DNA of 64,000 bases from Streptomyces sp. HSG2 (GTDB lineage Bacteria > Actinomycetota > Actinomycetes > Streptomycetales > Streptomycetaceae), in the NCBI RefSeq assembly GCF_016598575.1, contig NZ_CP066801.1:5002501-5066500 (forward strand), in the 5' to 3' direction. A program made the translations under genes and the position numbers. The notes under the pieces are model-generated. The model searched no databases, was not told the origin of the DNA, and saw nothing but the letters and a program-made list of their open reading frames with translations. Of the stretch, positions 52,002-61,531 are shown piece after piece; within the stretch, counting starts at the first letter, position 1, and the number at the start of each line of letters is the position of its first letter.

Positions 52002-53924
52002 TCAGGGGAAGGGGTGCGGCGCCGGGTTGAGATCGGCCGGCACCAGGTCCCGGTCGCGCAGCCCGGCCTCCCGCAGCGCCGTGCGCAGTCGGGGCATGCC
52101 CAGGGCACGCTGCCGTGACCAGCCGAAGTCGATGGGGAGCAGACCGGGGACGAGGACGCTGAAGGTGTGGAGACCCAGCCGCGCCTGCTCCGGGAGAGTC
52201 TGGTCGACCACCACCACGTCGAAACCGGCGTCGGCCACCGCCGTGACGCACCGTTCGACGGCGTCGCGCAGGTCGGAGGTGTCCGGCGCGCCCGACCAGG
52301 CGAGATCTCCGACCGCCGACTGCTTCCCGGCGACGCGAGGGCGCAGCAGGAAGTCGGCGTGCGCGGCCATCTCCGGCAGTCCGTACACCAAAGGGTGGTC
52401 GTGCAGCGCGGTCACCCGGGTGAAATCGGCCGCCATGGCGCGCAGCCGCGCCTCGTCGCGGCGTGTCCTGTCGGGGAGGTTGACCGCGTCGGTGGCGATC
52501 TCGCACAGCGCGGCGTCGAGCGCCGCCTCCGGATCGAGTCCGGCACCGGCCCCGAAGCACATCCGGCCGATCCCACCGTCCGACCGCTCGGCGACGGCCG
52601 TGATCACGGGGATCGGGAACGTGATCCGGGTGTCGAAGAAGCGAGCCCGGTATCCGTACATCGCCAGCCGGTCCACCAGTTGGCGGGTCGCGGGCCGGGA
52701 ACTGGTGGCGGGGTCGATCTCGGGCAGTGGCTGCCTTCCGTACCAGGACAACAGGAACGCGTCCCGCTCGACGACTTCCATCAACCCGAAGTACACGGCT
52801 TCCTCGACACAGCCCCCGGAGGCACACCCGTTGGAACTCTCCTGGACGAAACGGTTCTCCAGGCCCGGTGCGTGATAGTAGGTCAGGATCTCCGGCACCA
52901 GCCGCTCGGCCCCGTCGCGCAGCGACCAACCCCACACCCAGGGGATCTCCCGATCCGGGGAGAAGGGAGCGACACGCGGGTCGGCCCGATGGAACTCGGG
53001 AGAGTAGAGCCCGACACGGCGCGGGTCGACGGCCTTCTCCCCGAACTTCCTCAGTGTCCCGATCACCCTCGTCCGCTTGGCGCGAGCCCGCATCCCCGCG
53101 TACCGCTCCAGCCCCTCCAACACGCCGACGCGGGCGCTGACGCCGAACGAGCCGGCGTGCCCGCCCCAGAACGTCTCGCGCAGATACCCGCCGGAACGCA
53201 GGGAGAAGCAGCCGATCGTCGCGGACGTCGAGGTGGAGGACACGTCGTACACCACGGAGGGCCCGAGCGCCCCGCAGATCGGGTTGGCGAAGGCCGCGAC
53301 GTCGAGGTCGTGGCTCTCGATCCCCCGGCGCCGGAAGGTCCCCGGCGCGTGCATCGGGGCCGGGCCGAGCGCGACGGCCGCGTCCTCGGCCGTGTCCTCG
53401 ACCGGCCGGGAACACCCGGGGCACTCCGGGTCGGGAACCAGAGGATAGCCACGCACCGACGACGACGACAGATCGAGCACGTACACGTCGGGGAAGGGCA
53501 CGCGGCCCGAACGCGAACTCGCCCGCACCACGACGGAGGCCAGCGCGTCGGCGGCGAAGGGCAGGGCGTACGGCCAGGCCCCCGCGGCGTGCGTGGAGCC
53601 TCCTCGCTCCAGGGCGTCGCGCAGCGCCACCGAACGAACGGCCTGCCAGCGCCGCGCCAGACACAGGGGGCAGGGCGAGTCGGCCTCCCCGGGAACGGGA
53701 CCGACGACGGCCTGCCGCCCGTAGAGGCGTACCGGCACCGCCTCGGGCGCGTCGAGGTCCCGCTCCTCCGCGAAGGCGTCGCGCAGCCCGAGCGCGCCGA
53801 CCGACACCGCCAGGTCGCCCCGTCCCAGTCTGTTCAGGGCGGCGCGCAGCGGCCCGGCCATCCGGTCCTCGGGCCCGGCCGCTGGCGTCCCCGGCGCGGA
53901 CCCCCCCGCGGAGCTATCGGACAC
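52002..53924 (-). CDS. Fused E1-like/YcaO cyclodehydratase, cluster B first copy
   Basis: A 640-residue protein with N-terminal E1-like region (zinc pairs PCPLCLARRWQAV and PECPGCSRPV) and a YcaO domain (about 230-640) showing VLEGLERYAGMRARAKR, QESSNGCASGGCVEEAVYFG and EVVERDAFLLSWYG, ending PAPHPFP. It forms azolines with the F-protein encoded upstream, which it overlaps by 11 bp. It is paralogous throughout to 41793-43727; both retain ATP-site residues, so both are probably active. Confidence 0.9.
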   Translation of the reverse strand: MSDSSAGGSAPGTPAAGPEDRMAGPLRAALNRLGRGDLAVSVGALGLRDAFAEERDLDAPEAVPVRLYGRQAVVGPVPGEADSPCPLCLARRWQAVRSVALRDALERGGSTHAAGAWPYALPFAADALASVVVRASSRSGRVPFPDVYVLDLSSSSVRGYPLVPDPECPGCSRPVEDTAEDAAVALGPAPMHAPGTFRRRGIESHDLDVAAFANPICGALGPSVVYDVSSTSTSATIGCFSLRSGGYLRETFWGGHAGSFGVSARVGVLEGLERYAGMRARAKRTRVIGTLRKFGEKAVDPRRVGLYSPEFHRADPRVAPFSPDREIPWVWGWSLRDGAERLVPEILTYYHAPGLENRFVQESSNGCASGGCVEEAVYFGLMEVVERDAFLLSWYGRQPLPEIDPATSSRPATRQLVDRLAMYGYRARFFDTRITFPIPVITAVAERSDGGIGRMCFGAGAGLDPEAALDAALCEIATDAVNLPDRTRRDEARLRAMAADFTRVTALHDHPLVYGLPEMAAHADFLLRPRVAGKQSAVGDLAWSGAPDTSDLRDAVERCVTAVADAGFDVVVVDQTLPEQARLGLHTFSVLVPGLLPIDFGWSRQRALGMPRLRTALREAGLRDRDLVPADLNPAPHPFP

Positions 53925-56124
53925 GGTCGGCCCCCGAGGTCAGCAGGACGCGGACGACGCGCACGCCCCCGGCGTCCAGATCCGCCGAACCCGTGCGGAC
54001 CAACAGGGCGTCGCGCCCCGCCTCGGAAAGCCGACCCGCCACCTCGGCCCACGTCGTGGCGGGTCCCTCCGCCTCCCGGGACCCGACGACCGCCAAGGCC
54101 CTCGGGTCCAGCTCCCCCAACGGCGGTCCCCCGAAGGCGGTCCCCTCCGGCAGGCCCTGCGACTCCGACTGGACCTCGCCCAGCAGATCGCGCAGGGCCG
54201 CCGAGGCCGCCGCCGTCGGCGACAGCTCCGCCGCCACGGTCCACCGCTCGGCGCAGCGGGCCAGGACCACCGACACCCCGGAGCGACCGCGCTCGCCGAG
54301 GTCGAGCAGCTCCGCGTCGACCCCCAGATTGACGGCGGACCGCGACAGGAAGACGAGCTCGGGGTCGGCGATCGCCGACAGATCCAGCCGGCGCGCGTCG
54401 GCGTCACGGAGCGTTCGGCGCACCGCGTCGTAGGCCAGGGCCGACAGCAGTCCCCGGGCGGCGGCCTCCGACGGGGTCGAGGCCGCCGCCATACCGGCGC
54501 GCGTCGGCTCGAAGAAGCCCTCCCGGTTGTCGGAGCCGAAGGGGCGGACCGCCCCGACCGGCACCAGCGCGCGCTTCTTGGTCAGCAGGGACGCCGCCGC
54601 GGTCCACTCCCGCACCTCGTCCCCCGTCCCGCCGACGCCCGACCAGGTCGCGAGGGTCGTCGGGTCCAGGCGGTCGGCGGGGTCGGCGTCGCCGTGGTGG
54701 GCACTCGGCACGACGTGCTCGGCGTAGACCTCGGCCGCGCGCCGCAGCGCGCGCAGCCGTGCCCCGGCCACGTGGTGGACGTCGGCCGCCGCGACCCGAC
54801 GCGTGTGCCCGTGAGCCGTGCCGAACACCACGACACTGAGCTTGAGCGGCGTCTGGGTGATGTCCTCGTCGTCGTACCGGTGGAAGACGCCCGCGTGCGG
54901 GCGAAGAAGCACCGAGTGGCGGTTCAGCTCCTCCATGGTGGCGTCGGCGTCGCGGGCCGTGTCGACGGTGGGCAGCGCGAGCGCCCCCGGCTCGCCGTCG
55001 AGCCCGGCGACATCGGGCGCGTCAAGAACCGCGTCGCCGGTCTTCGCGCACCAGGGACACCGCGGATGGGGGAGCAGCGGTTCCGTCGTCACGTCGAGCG
55101 ACTCCGCGTCCTGCAGGACCAGGGCCCCCGCCGTCTCGGCCGGCAGCGCGCCGGTGCGGGTCTTGAACACCTCGTGACCGAGGAGGTTGCCGAGCATGGC
55201 GGACAGCGGTCGGTCGGGCCGGCACGCCGTGGTCTCCTGCGCCGCCTCCGGGGCGAGCACCAGGGAACTCCAGACGTCGGCGGCGGACGAGGCGTCGCCC
55301 GCCCCCATCCGCAGGACCGCGCAGACCAGGCATCCGGCGGTGGGCGAGGACATCGCCGGGCCGACGATCGCGCGACCGCCGAACGACCAGGCGGGCAGCA
55401 GGGTGCGACCGGCCGGTATCCCCTCCCTCAGCAGACCGACGACGGTTCGCGGCGTTCGCCGACCGCCCGTCACCACGACGATGTCGTACCCCGCCAGTCC
55501 CTCCCAGGACGGTGGCGTGTCCGGCGCGCCGGCGGCGGGAAGCTCACGGACGTCGACGGGACACCCGTCGGCGGCGGCGACGGCCGCCTCCTCGTCGATC
55601 CCGTCCCGATCGATTCCCGGGAGGACACCGATGGCGGCGGTCCCGTTGCGCAGCAGACTCGTCACGCACCAACGAGCCACCTCGTCCGTGCCGAGGACGG
55701 CCACCCGGGTGTCGCGAAAACGTCGGAAGCGGCGGGCCGCGTCGTCCACGTAGTGGTCGGTGTAGGCGACCTGGGCGGCGTAGCGCCGGAGTACCTCGCC
55801 GTCGGGCTCCGGCCCGGGGAAGCCACCCTCCTCGTCCTCCCCGGGCACGCGCCGGGCGAAGCCCCGTTCGTACAGGGTGCCGACGAGTTCCCCCACCATG
55901 TGGCGCTGCCGATCGCCGAACCCCGCGCAGATCTCCGCGACGGTGTGTCGTCCGTCCAGGTGCGGCACGAGCAGGGTGGCGAAGCGATAGGCCGACTTGG
56001 CGGTCAGCCGGAAACCTCCGTCGGCGTTGTGGAACAGCACACCGTCCGGGGTCTCGGTGAAAAGGACGTCGTGTCGGATACGGGGACGCGACGCCGCGAC
56101 GGCTTCGTACCGGTGGGAAGGCAT
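53914..56124 (-). CDS. F-type ThiF-like leader-binding protein, cluster B
   Basis: A 736-residue protein of the ocin-ThiF-like (cyclodehydratase F) family. Residues about 20-95 form the RRE/PqqD-like leader-binding region (TPDGVLFHNADGGFRLTAKS). The E1-like core follows (VAVLGTDEVARWCVTSLLRN) with zinc pairs GCLVCAVLRMG and CPWCAKTG, and a C-terminal region of about 350 residues with scattered family motifs. It brings the precursor leader to the YcaO enzymes. It is the first gene of operon B, 82 bp after the SARP stop. Confidence 0.87.
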   Translation of the reverse strand: MPSHRYEAVAASRPRIRHDVLFTETPDGVLFHNADGGFRLTAKSAYRFATLLVPHLDGRHTVAEICAGFGDRQRHMVGELVGTLYERGFARRVPGEDEEGGFPGPEPDGEVLRRYAAQVAYTDHYVDDAARRFRRFRDTRVAVLGTDEVARWCVTSLLRNGTAAIGVLPGIDRDGIDEEAAVAAADGCPVDVRELPAAGAPDTPPSWEGLAGYDIVVVTGGRRTPRTVVGLLREGIPAGRTLLPAWSFGGRAIVGPAMSSPTAGCLVCAVLRMGAGDASSAADVWSSLVLAPEAAQETTACRPDRPLSAMLGNLLGHEVFKTRTGALPAETAGALVLQDAESLDVTTEPLLPHPRCPWCAKTGDAVLDAPDVAGLDGEPGALALPTVDTARDADATMEELNRHSVLLRPHAGVFHRYDDEDITQTPLKLSVVVFGTAHGHTRRVAAADVHHVAGARLRALRRAAEVYAEHVVPSAHHGDADPADRLDPTTLATWSGVGGTGDEVREWTAAASLLTKKRALVPVGAVRPFGSDNREGFFEPTRAGMAAASTPSEAAARGLLSALAYDAVRRTLRDADARRLDLSAIADPELVFLSRSAVNLGVDAELLDLGERGRSGVSVVLARCAERWTVAAELSPTAAASAALRDLLGEVQSESQGLPEGTAFGGPPLGELDPRALAVVGSREAEGPATTWAEVAGRLSEAGRDALLVRTGSADLDAGGVRVVRVLLTSGADRVR

Positions 56125-56206
56125 GGTGGTGTCACCTCTCGTGGCGGATGTGGGGGAGGGGCGACCGGGGGCGGTCCCCGGGGAGTGGTCGGCGTCGTCG
56201 CACCCG

Positions 56207-58006
56207 TCAGGGAGGGATCGACCGCCGACGCGCGTGGGCCCTGAGCAGGTCGTGCACCCGGTACGGTCCGGGCGGTCCGTCCTCGACGAACCCGGCGTCC
56301 GCCAACCGCTCCAGCACCTCGTCCGACAGCCCGGGGGGCGGCGCGCCGCCTGCCGGCGCGCACGCCAGCGAACGGAACGCCTCGCGCAGATCCGGGTCGA
56401 GCCGCGCCAGGGCTGCGTCGAACACGGCGGGCACCGACATCCGGGGGTCGTCCGGCAACGAGAGCCGCGCGGGGTCGGCGGCCAGCCAGGCCGCGCAGTC
56501 GCCGAGCCCGAGACCCGGCCGGGTCAGCAGGCGGGCCGCCACGATCCGCAGGGCCAAGGGGAAGTGACCGCAGACCCGGGCGATCTCGCGCGCCGCGGCC
56601 GGCTCCGCCGCGATCCGCTCGGCGCCGACCGTGGCGACCAGCAGCCGACGCGACTCCTCCGGGGTGAGGGTGTCGAGCCGGTGCACGACGCCCCCGTGGG
56701 TCGCCACCAGCCCGGCCAGCCCGCGACGGCTCGTCACCAGCGTCACCGTGTCCGCGTCGACCCCGACCAACGGACGCACCTGTTCCGGACTGACCGCGTC
56801 GTCCAGGAGCAGCAGTCGGCGTCCCGGCCGACATCGCTCGGGGAGTCGACCCGACGACTCCCCGACATCCGTAGGACGTCCGTCGGGTCCCGTCATCGCG
56901 AGAGTGAGGCAGCCCGCCGGGAAGGCGTCGCGAGCCAGGTGGGCCGCCTGCGTCGCGAGGGCGGTCTTGCCGATCCCCGGCGCCCCGGACACCACCACCG
57001 GTCCCGGGGAAGAGGGAGCGCCCAGCTCTTCCGACAGCGCGTCCAGCTGCGCGGAGCGTCCGGCGAAGCACGGCACCGGGGTGATCGGAGACATCCCGCC
57101 CGCGGTCGGCGCCCGCCGGGAGCCCCCCGGCGACGCGGGCACCGCCTCGGACTTCGCCACCCGGTCGGCAGGCGCGTCGGCCCGCCCCGAGGACGCGCGC
57201 GGCGGCGGCAGGGCCTTCGGCGCGCGTGCCGTCCCGATCGCCGGCGGTCGCCCCACCGGCGCACCACCCAGCTCCTCGCCTCGGAGTATCACCAATTCCA
57301 GACGGCGCAGCGGCGCCCCCGGATCGATGCCCAAGTCGTCGTTCAGGCGCTCCTTGACACCCCTGATCTCGGCGAGGGCCTCGGTCTGCCGGCCGGTCCG
57401 GTACAGCGCCTCGATCAACTGCTCGGAGAACCTCTCGCGTTCCGGGTGGCTTCTCGCCGCGTCCCACACGATGTCCAGCACTTCGTGGCAACGTCCCTGT
57501 GCCAGTTCGATGTCGCCCAGGCGTTCCAAGGCGCGCAGTCGCTCCTCGACCAGACGTGGTACCGCGTCGCGATGGAGCATTCTCGACGAGACGTTCGCCA
57601 GCACCGGCCCCTTCCAGAGCGCCAACGCCTCGCGCAGAAGTGAGGTTTCGCCCCCCGCGTCCGCCGCCGAGACCGCCGCCCGGACCAGTCGCCGAAATCG
57701 GGCCAGGTCGGATGTCGTGTCGTCGGTGCGCATGCGGTATCCGCCCGGCACCGACTCTATGGTGTCGCTCGCGATGCCGTACTTGGCGAAGATCCTGCGC
57801 AGGCGCAGCACGCAGCTCTGCAACGCCGCCTTGGCCGTGACGGGCGGCTCGGAGTCCCACACCGCCCGGACCAGGTAGTCGGTGGACACGACGGTGCCGG
57901 AGTGGACGAGCAGGGCGGCCAACAGGTTCGTCGGCTTGGACGGTTGCAGGACGGCCGTGTCCTCGCCGTCGGCGATGCTGAGGAGACCCAGCAGCTGGAA
58001 CCGCAT
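56207..58006 (-). CDS. SARP-family activator with NB-ARC domain
   Basis: A 599-residue Streptomyces antibiotic regulatory protein. Residues 1-95 form the winged helix (VVSTDYLVRAVW and SVPGGYRMRTDD), 98-245 the bacterial transcriptional activation domain (FRRLVRAAVSAADAGG, GDIELAQGRCHEVLDIVW). The NB-ARC-like ATPase begins near 310 with P-loop GAPGIGKT at 341-348 and LLLLDDAVSPEQVRPLVG. It directly precedes operon B on the same strand and is likely its activator. The C-terminal TPR region of larger SARPs is absent. Confidence 0.92.
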   Translation of the reverse strand: MRFQLLGLLSIADGEDTAVLQPSKPTNLLAALLVHSGTVVSTDYLVRAVWDSEPPVTAKAALQSCVLRLRRIFAKYGIASDTIESVPGGYRMRTDDTTSDLARFRRLVRAAVSAADAGGETSLLREALALWKGPVLANVSSRMLHRDAVPRLVEERLRALERLGDIELAQGRCHEVLDIVWDAARSHPERERFSEQLIEALYRTGRQTEALAEIRGVKERLNDDLGIDPGAPLRRLELVILRGEELGGAPVGRPPAIGTARAPKALPPPRASSGRADAPADRVAKSEAVPASPGGSRRAPTAGGMSPITPVPCFAGRSAQLDALSEELGAPSSPGPVVVSGAPGIGKTALATQAAHLARDAFPAGCLTLAMTGPDGRPTDVGESSGRLPERCRPGRRLLLLDDAVSPEQVRPLVGVDADTVTLVTSRRGLAGLVATHGGVVHRLDTLTPEESRRLLVATVGAERIAAEPAAAREIARVCGHFPLALRIVAARLLTRPGLGLGDCAAWLAADPARLSLPDDPRMSVPAVFDAALARLDPDLREAFRSLACAPAGGAPPPGLSDEVLERLADAGFVEDGPPGPYRVHDLLRAHARRRSIPP

Positions 58007-58322
58007 TCGATGTGTCGCTCCGTTTTCCGCCGAGGTCCGCCGAGCCCGATTTCAGCGAGCGGCGGAACATGAATACGAATGCAAACGTCGAGGGGCAGGT
58101 GGCCGATTGACGACTGAACGCGTGAAGGCAATTGCCTGGTCGAGTAGGTCCGAAGGGGTCGCCCGCACACGTTAGGTGATGATTCCCGGCCACGTCGAGA
58201 CCTGGTCCGAGGAAAAATCGGAGCGTCGGATATGAGTGGAATTCCGCGTTTCCTTCATTTGCTCGACCTGTCGTCCTGGTGGTGAACCAGCCCGTTCGAG
58301 AGAGCTGTTGGCGGGTCGACTT

Positions 58323-58343
58323 CGATGCTCGGACCGAGCATCG
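58323..58343. promoter_or_regulatory. Perfect 21-bp palindrome upstream of the SARP gene
   Basis: Arms CGATGCTCGG (58323-58332) and CCGAGCATCG (58334-58343) flank a single A. A one-base centre is too tight for an RNA hairpin loop, so a dimeric regulator operator is more likely than a terminator. It lies 317 bp from the SARP start. Confidence 0.45.
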
Positions 58344-58455
58344 CGGGCGAAGATGAATTCCGCTCTGCTCTCGATGCCGCGGCGCGGACTTCAACGAAAC
58401 GAGGGAGAATGCGGAAGAGATGGCGCCGCGCCCCGTACCCCGACGATCACCCGGG

Positions 58456-58465
58456 GCGTGTGACC
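58456..58465. repeat. Target-site duplication, left copy
   Basis: GCGTGTGACC directly precedes the left inverted repeat of the insertion sequence and recurs exactly at 59925-59934. Confidence 0.9.
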
Positions 58466-58536
58466 CAGGGCCCCGGCGAGTGCCTGAATTGCCCCAGCTT
58501 GGGGTGTTGATCTCGGTGGTGGGCCCCGGAAGCAGG

Positions 58537-58601
58537 CGAACACGGCACCTGTGGATCATGGAGTTCTCTACGCTTCAAGATCCACGAAGGTGCCGTGTTC
58601 G
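58537..58601 (+). promoter_or_regulatory. Long hairpin at the transposase translation start
   Basis: CGAACACGGCACC (58537-58549) pairs with GGTGCCGTGTTCG (58589-58601), and GTGGATC with GATCCAC inside. The right arm covers the GTG start at 58595. RNA entering from outside the element would fold and hide this start, while a promoter inside the loop would not include the left arm. Confidence 0.6.
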
Positions 58602-59888
58602 TTCCTCCATCATCCCCTGTCGCTGCCCCCGCTTGCGCGGTGCCCCGCCTGGAAGCCCTTGGCGAGGGGGCCGCCAAGGACCAAGTCCGCCGCCTGGTGG
58701 CCGAGTTCGAGTCGGTCACCGACCCGAGAGGGACTTGCGGGGTGCGCTACCGGCTCTCCTCACTGCTGGCCCTGATGGTCTGCGCGATGACCCCGTCCGG
58801 CCACGACTCGATCACCGCGGCGGCGGAGTGGTGCCGACGTGCGACGCCGGAGGAACTGGCCGCCTTCGGCCTGCCCTACCACCCGCTCCTCGGCCGCTAC
58901 CGGGTGCCGAGCGAGAAGACCCTCCGCAGCGTCCTGGGACGCCTGGATCACGGTGAGATCTGTGCGGCGGCTTACGACTACCTGCGGCCCTTGCTGTCCG
59001 CACAGCCCCGCCGGCCGGAGCCGGTCATGCCCGACGGTGGCACCGAGCGTGAACAGCGCCGGGCCCACCGGGCGCCCCCATGCCGGGCCGGTACGGATCC
59101 GGCGGCGGGCGATCGCGGTGGACGGCAAGTGCCTGCGGGGCGCCAGGCGCCCGGACGGCAGCCGGGTCTTCGTCCTGTCCGCCGTCCGCCACGGCGACGG
59201 TGTCACGCTCGCCTCCCGCGAGATCGGCGCGAAGACCAACGAAATCCCCGAGTTCCAGCCCTTGCTCGACAGAATCGACGACGCGGATCTCGCGGGGGTG
59301 GTCGTGACCGCCGATGCCCTCCACGCCCAGCGCGACCACGCCACCTACCTGCACGAACGCGGCGCTCACTACCTGCTGACCATCAAGAACAACCAGCGCG
59401 GCCAGGCCCGTCAACTCCACGCCCTGCCCTGGAAGGAGATCCCCGTCATCCACCGCGACGACGCCCGCGGCCACGGCCGTCACGAACAGCGTCTCGTCCA
59501 GGTCGTCACCGTCAACGGCCTGCTCTTCCCCCACGCGGCCCAGGTCCTGCGGATCCAGCGCCGTCGCCGTCTCTACGGGGCCAAGAAGTGGTCCAGCGAG
59601 ACCGTCTACGCCATCACCGACCTGCCCGCCGAGGAAGCGAACGCAGCCGAGATCGCGTCCTGGGCTCGCGGGCACTGGACGGTGGAAAACACCGTCCACT
59701 GGTGCCGAGATGTCACCTTCAACGAGGACAAGTCCCAGGTCAGGACCCACAACACGCCCGCCGTACTCGCTGCCCTGCGCGACCTGATCCGCAGCGCGCT
59801 CAAGCTCGCCGGCTATGTCAACACCGCCGCCGGACGACGAGCCCACACCGAACGCCCCCGCGTCCTCGCCCTCTACGGCATCACATGA
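58595..59888 (+). pseudogene. ISAs1-family DDE transposase, frameshifted
   Basis: The N-terminal part (GTG 58595 to about 59080) has the DUF4338-like/H-repeat start: LVAEFESVTDPRGTCGVRYR and LRSVLGRLDHGEICAAAYDY. The rest reads in the +1 frame (about 59090-59888): AIAVDGKCLRGARR with the first Asp, VVTADALHAQRDHA with the second, and GHWTVENTVHWCRDVTFNED with the catalytic Glu. All three acidic residues are intact but in a different frame from the N-terminus. I place the shift at about 59076-59100. ISAs1 elements normally encode one continuous protein, so this is probably inactive. Confidence 0.85.
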
Positions 59889-59898
59889 TCAAACCGGA

Positions 59899-59924
59899 CG
59901 ATCCAGGCACTCGCCGGGGCCCTG
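59899..59924. repeat. Right terminal inverted repeat of the insertion sequence
   Basis: The complement of this 26-bp segment differs from the left end (58466-58491) at only two inner positions. Confidence 0.9.
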
Positions 59925-59934
59925 GCGTGTGACC
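59925..59934. repeat. Target-site duplication, right copy
   Basis: GCGTGTGACC, identical to the copy at 58456-58465. Confidence 0.9.
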
Positions 59935-60265
59935 CGGCGCCACGTCCTTGGCACGGCTTCTCCGACACGCGCCCGGCGATCGGCTCAACCGACCGGCGGG
60001 GCCGACCCCCGTGGGATGATCGCCGGGTGTTCGGTCCGACGAGAGGGCAGGTCGATCCGCCCGCGCACGCCGCGTGGATCGTCCCCCCGCGCGCGACGTC
60101 GGTCCCCGGACCGGCCGCCGCGAAGCGTGCCGTCCACTCGTTCGTCGCGGCACGTTGTGGAACCGACGGGCACCGGGCGTCGAGTTCACGCGTCCCGCGA
60201 ACGGCGCGGCTCCGCCACGAGGCCGACACCGCCGGTCTCTCCCCCGAGACGACGCGGAGTGGGCG
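59935..60265. other. 331-bp spacer between the insertion sequence and the permease gene
   Basis: Nothing gene-like is visible. Before the insertion it would have been continuous with the SARP upstream region. A GCGGAGTGGGCG ribosome site for GTG 60266 lies at its end. Confidence 0.4.
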
Positions 60266-61525
60266 GTGAACAGCGGCGCGGCGCTGGCGCTCTCCCTCGG
60301 TCTCCTGCTGGTCGTGCTGGGGTGCGCGGTCGCGCGCCCCCGGGGACTGCCCGAGGCCGCGACCGCCGTGCCCGCAGCCGGGGTGGTCGTCGCGGCCGGG
60401 GCCGTCCCGCTCGCGGACGTCGCCGAGGAGGCCGCCCGACTCGCCCCGGTCCTCGGATTCCTCGCGGCCGTCCTCGTCCTGGCGAAACTCTGCGACGACG
60501 AGGGGCTCTTCCGGGCCGGTGGCTCCTGGATGGCCCGCCGCGCCGCGGGTCGCCCCCGCAGGCTCCTGGCGCAGGTGTTCGCCCTGGCTTCCGTGGTCAC
60601 GGCGGTGTTGAGTCTCGACGCCACGGTGGTCCTGCTCACCCCCGTGGTGTTCGCCACCGCCGCCCGCCTCGGCGCTCGTCCCAAACCCCACGTGTACGCC
60701 TGCACGCACCTGGCGAACTCGGCTTCCCTGCTGCTCCCCGTCTCCAACCTGACCAACCTGTTGGTTTTCACGGCGAGCGGACTGAGCTTCACCCGCTTCG
60801 CCGCCCTCATGGCGGGACCGTGGCTGCTGGCCATCGCGGTCGAATACGTGGTGCTGCGCCGCTTCTTCGCCGTGGACCTGGCCGCGGGCGCGCGGGCCCT
60901 CGCCGAGACCTCGTCTCCCGACCCGCCGGTGTTCGCCATGGTGACCGTCGCGGGCACGCTGCTGGGCTTCGTCCTCGCCTCGGCGCTGGGCACCGAGCCC
61001 GCGTGGGCCGCCCTGGCCGGCGCGACGGTCCTGGCCGTGCGGGGCCTGGTCCGCCGGCGGACCTCTCCCGCGGCGATCGTCCGAGCCGCCGACCCGCTGT
61101 TCCTCGCTTTCGTGCTGGCCCTGGGGATCGTGGTCCGAGCGGCGGTGGACAACGGACTCGACTCGTTGCTCACCCGGGTCGTCCCCCAGGGCACCGACCT
61201 GGTGGCCCTGCTGGGCGTCGCCCTGGTGGCCGCCGTGCTCGCCAACCTGATCAACAACCTGCCGGCGACGCTCGTCCTGCTCCCCATCGTCGCCCCCGCC
61301 GGCCCGGAAGCGCTGCTGGCGATGCTCCTCGGTGTGAACATCGGGCCGAACCTCGCCTACACCGGCTCCCTGGCCACCCTGCTGTGGCGACGGATCTTGC
61401 GAGCGCACGACACCGAGGTGGACCTGGGGGAGTTCACCCGACTGGGGTTGCTCGTGGTACCCCCCGCCTTGGGCCTCTCCGTGGTAGCCCTCTGGGGGGC
61501 ACTCGGCGTCTTCGGAGGAGGATGA
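60266..61525 (+). CDS. ArsB/NhaD-family (SLC13-like) membrane permease
   Basis: A 419-residue protein with about 11-12 hydrophobic helices. Family features are VLSLDATVVLLTPVVF, CTHLANSASLLLPVSNLTNL and ANLINNLPATLVLLPI followed by GVNIGPNLAYTGSLATLLWR, the two half-site motifs of ArsB/arsenite and related ion transporters. The GTG start has GGAG 6 bp upstream; upstream frame extension is Arg/Pro-rich. Arsenite or another anion/cation could be the substrate; no ars genes are adjacent. A universal-stress-like gene follows after 6 bp. Confidence 0.85.
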   Translation: MNSGAALALSLGLLLVVLGCAVARPRGLPEAATAVPAAGVVVAAGAVPLADVAEEAARLAPVLGFLAAVLVLAKLCDDEGLFRAGGSWMARRAAGRPRRLLAQVFALASVVTAVLSLDATVVLLTPVVFATAARLGARPKPHVYACTHLANSASLLLPVSNLTNLLVFTASGLSFTRFAALMAGPWLLAIAVEYVVLRRFFAVDLAAGARALAETSSPDPPVFAMVTVAGTLLGFVLASALGTEPAWAALAGATVLAVRGLVRRRTSPAAIVRAADPLFLAFVLALGIVVRAAVDNGLDSLLTRVVPQGTDLVALLGVALVAAVLANLINNLPATLVLLPIVAPAGPEALLAMLLGVNIGPNLAYTGSLATLLWRRILRAHDTEVDLGEFTRLGLLVVPPALGLSVVALWGALGVFGGG

Positions 61526-61531
61526 GGCGAG

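Larger units (their letters stand above)
58007..58465. other. 459-bp lower-GC upstream region of the SARP gene
   Basis: No protein-like frame is seen. The region is AT-richer than the coding DNA (patches at about 58060-58130 and 58200-58270). It holds a perfect palindrome at 58323-58343 and ends at the insertion sequence. It should contain the SARP promoter reading leftward; I could not pick a clear -35/-10 pair. Confidence 0.45.
58466..59924 (+). mobile_element. ISAs1-family insertion sequence, 1459 bp
   Basis: Its ends are 26-bp inverted repeats matching at 24 positions: CAGGGCCCCGGCGAGTGCCT opens the left end (58466), and its complement closes the right end (59924). Exact 10-bp direct repeats GCGTGTGACC flank it. 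It carries one transposase reading frame broken by a frameshift. The exact duplication and near-identical ends indicate a fairly recent insertion. It sits 460 bp upstream of the SARP gene without cutting a recognised gene. Confidence 0.93.
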
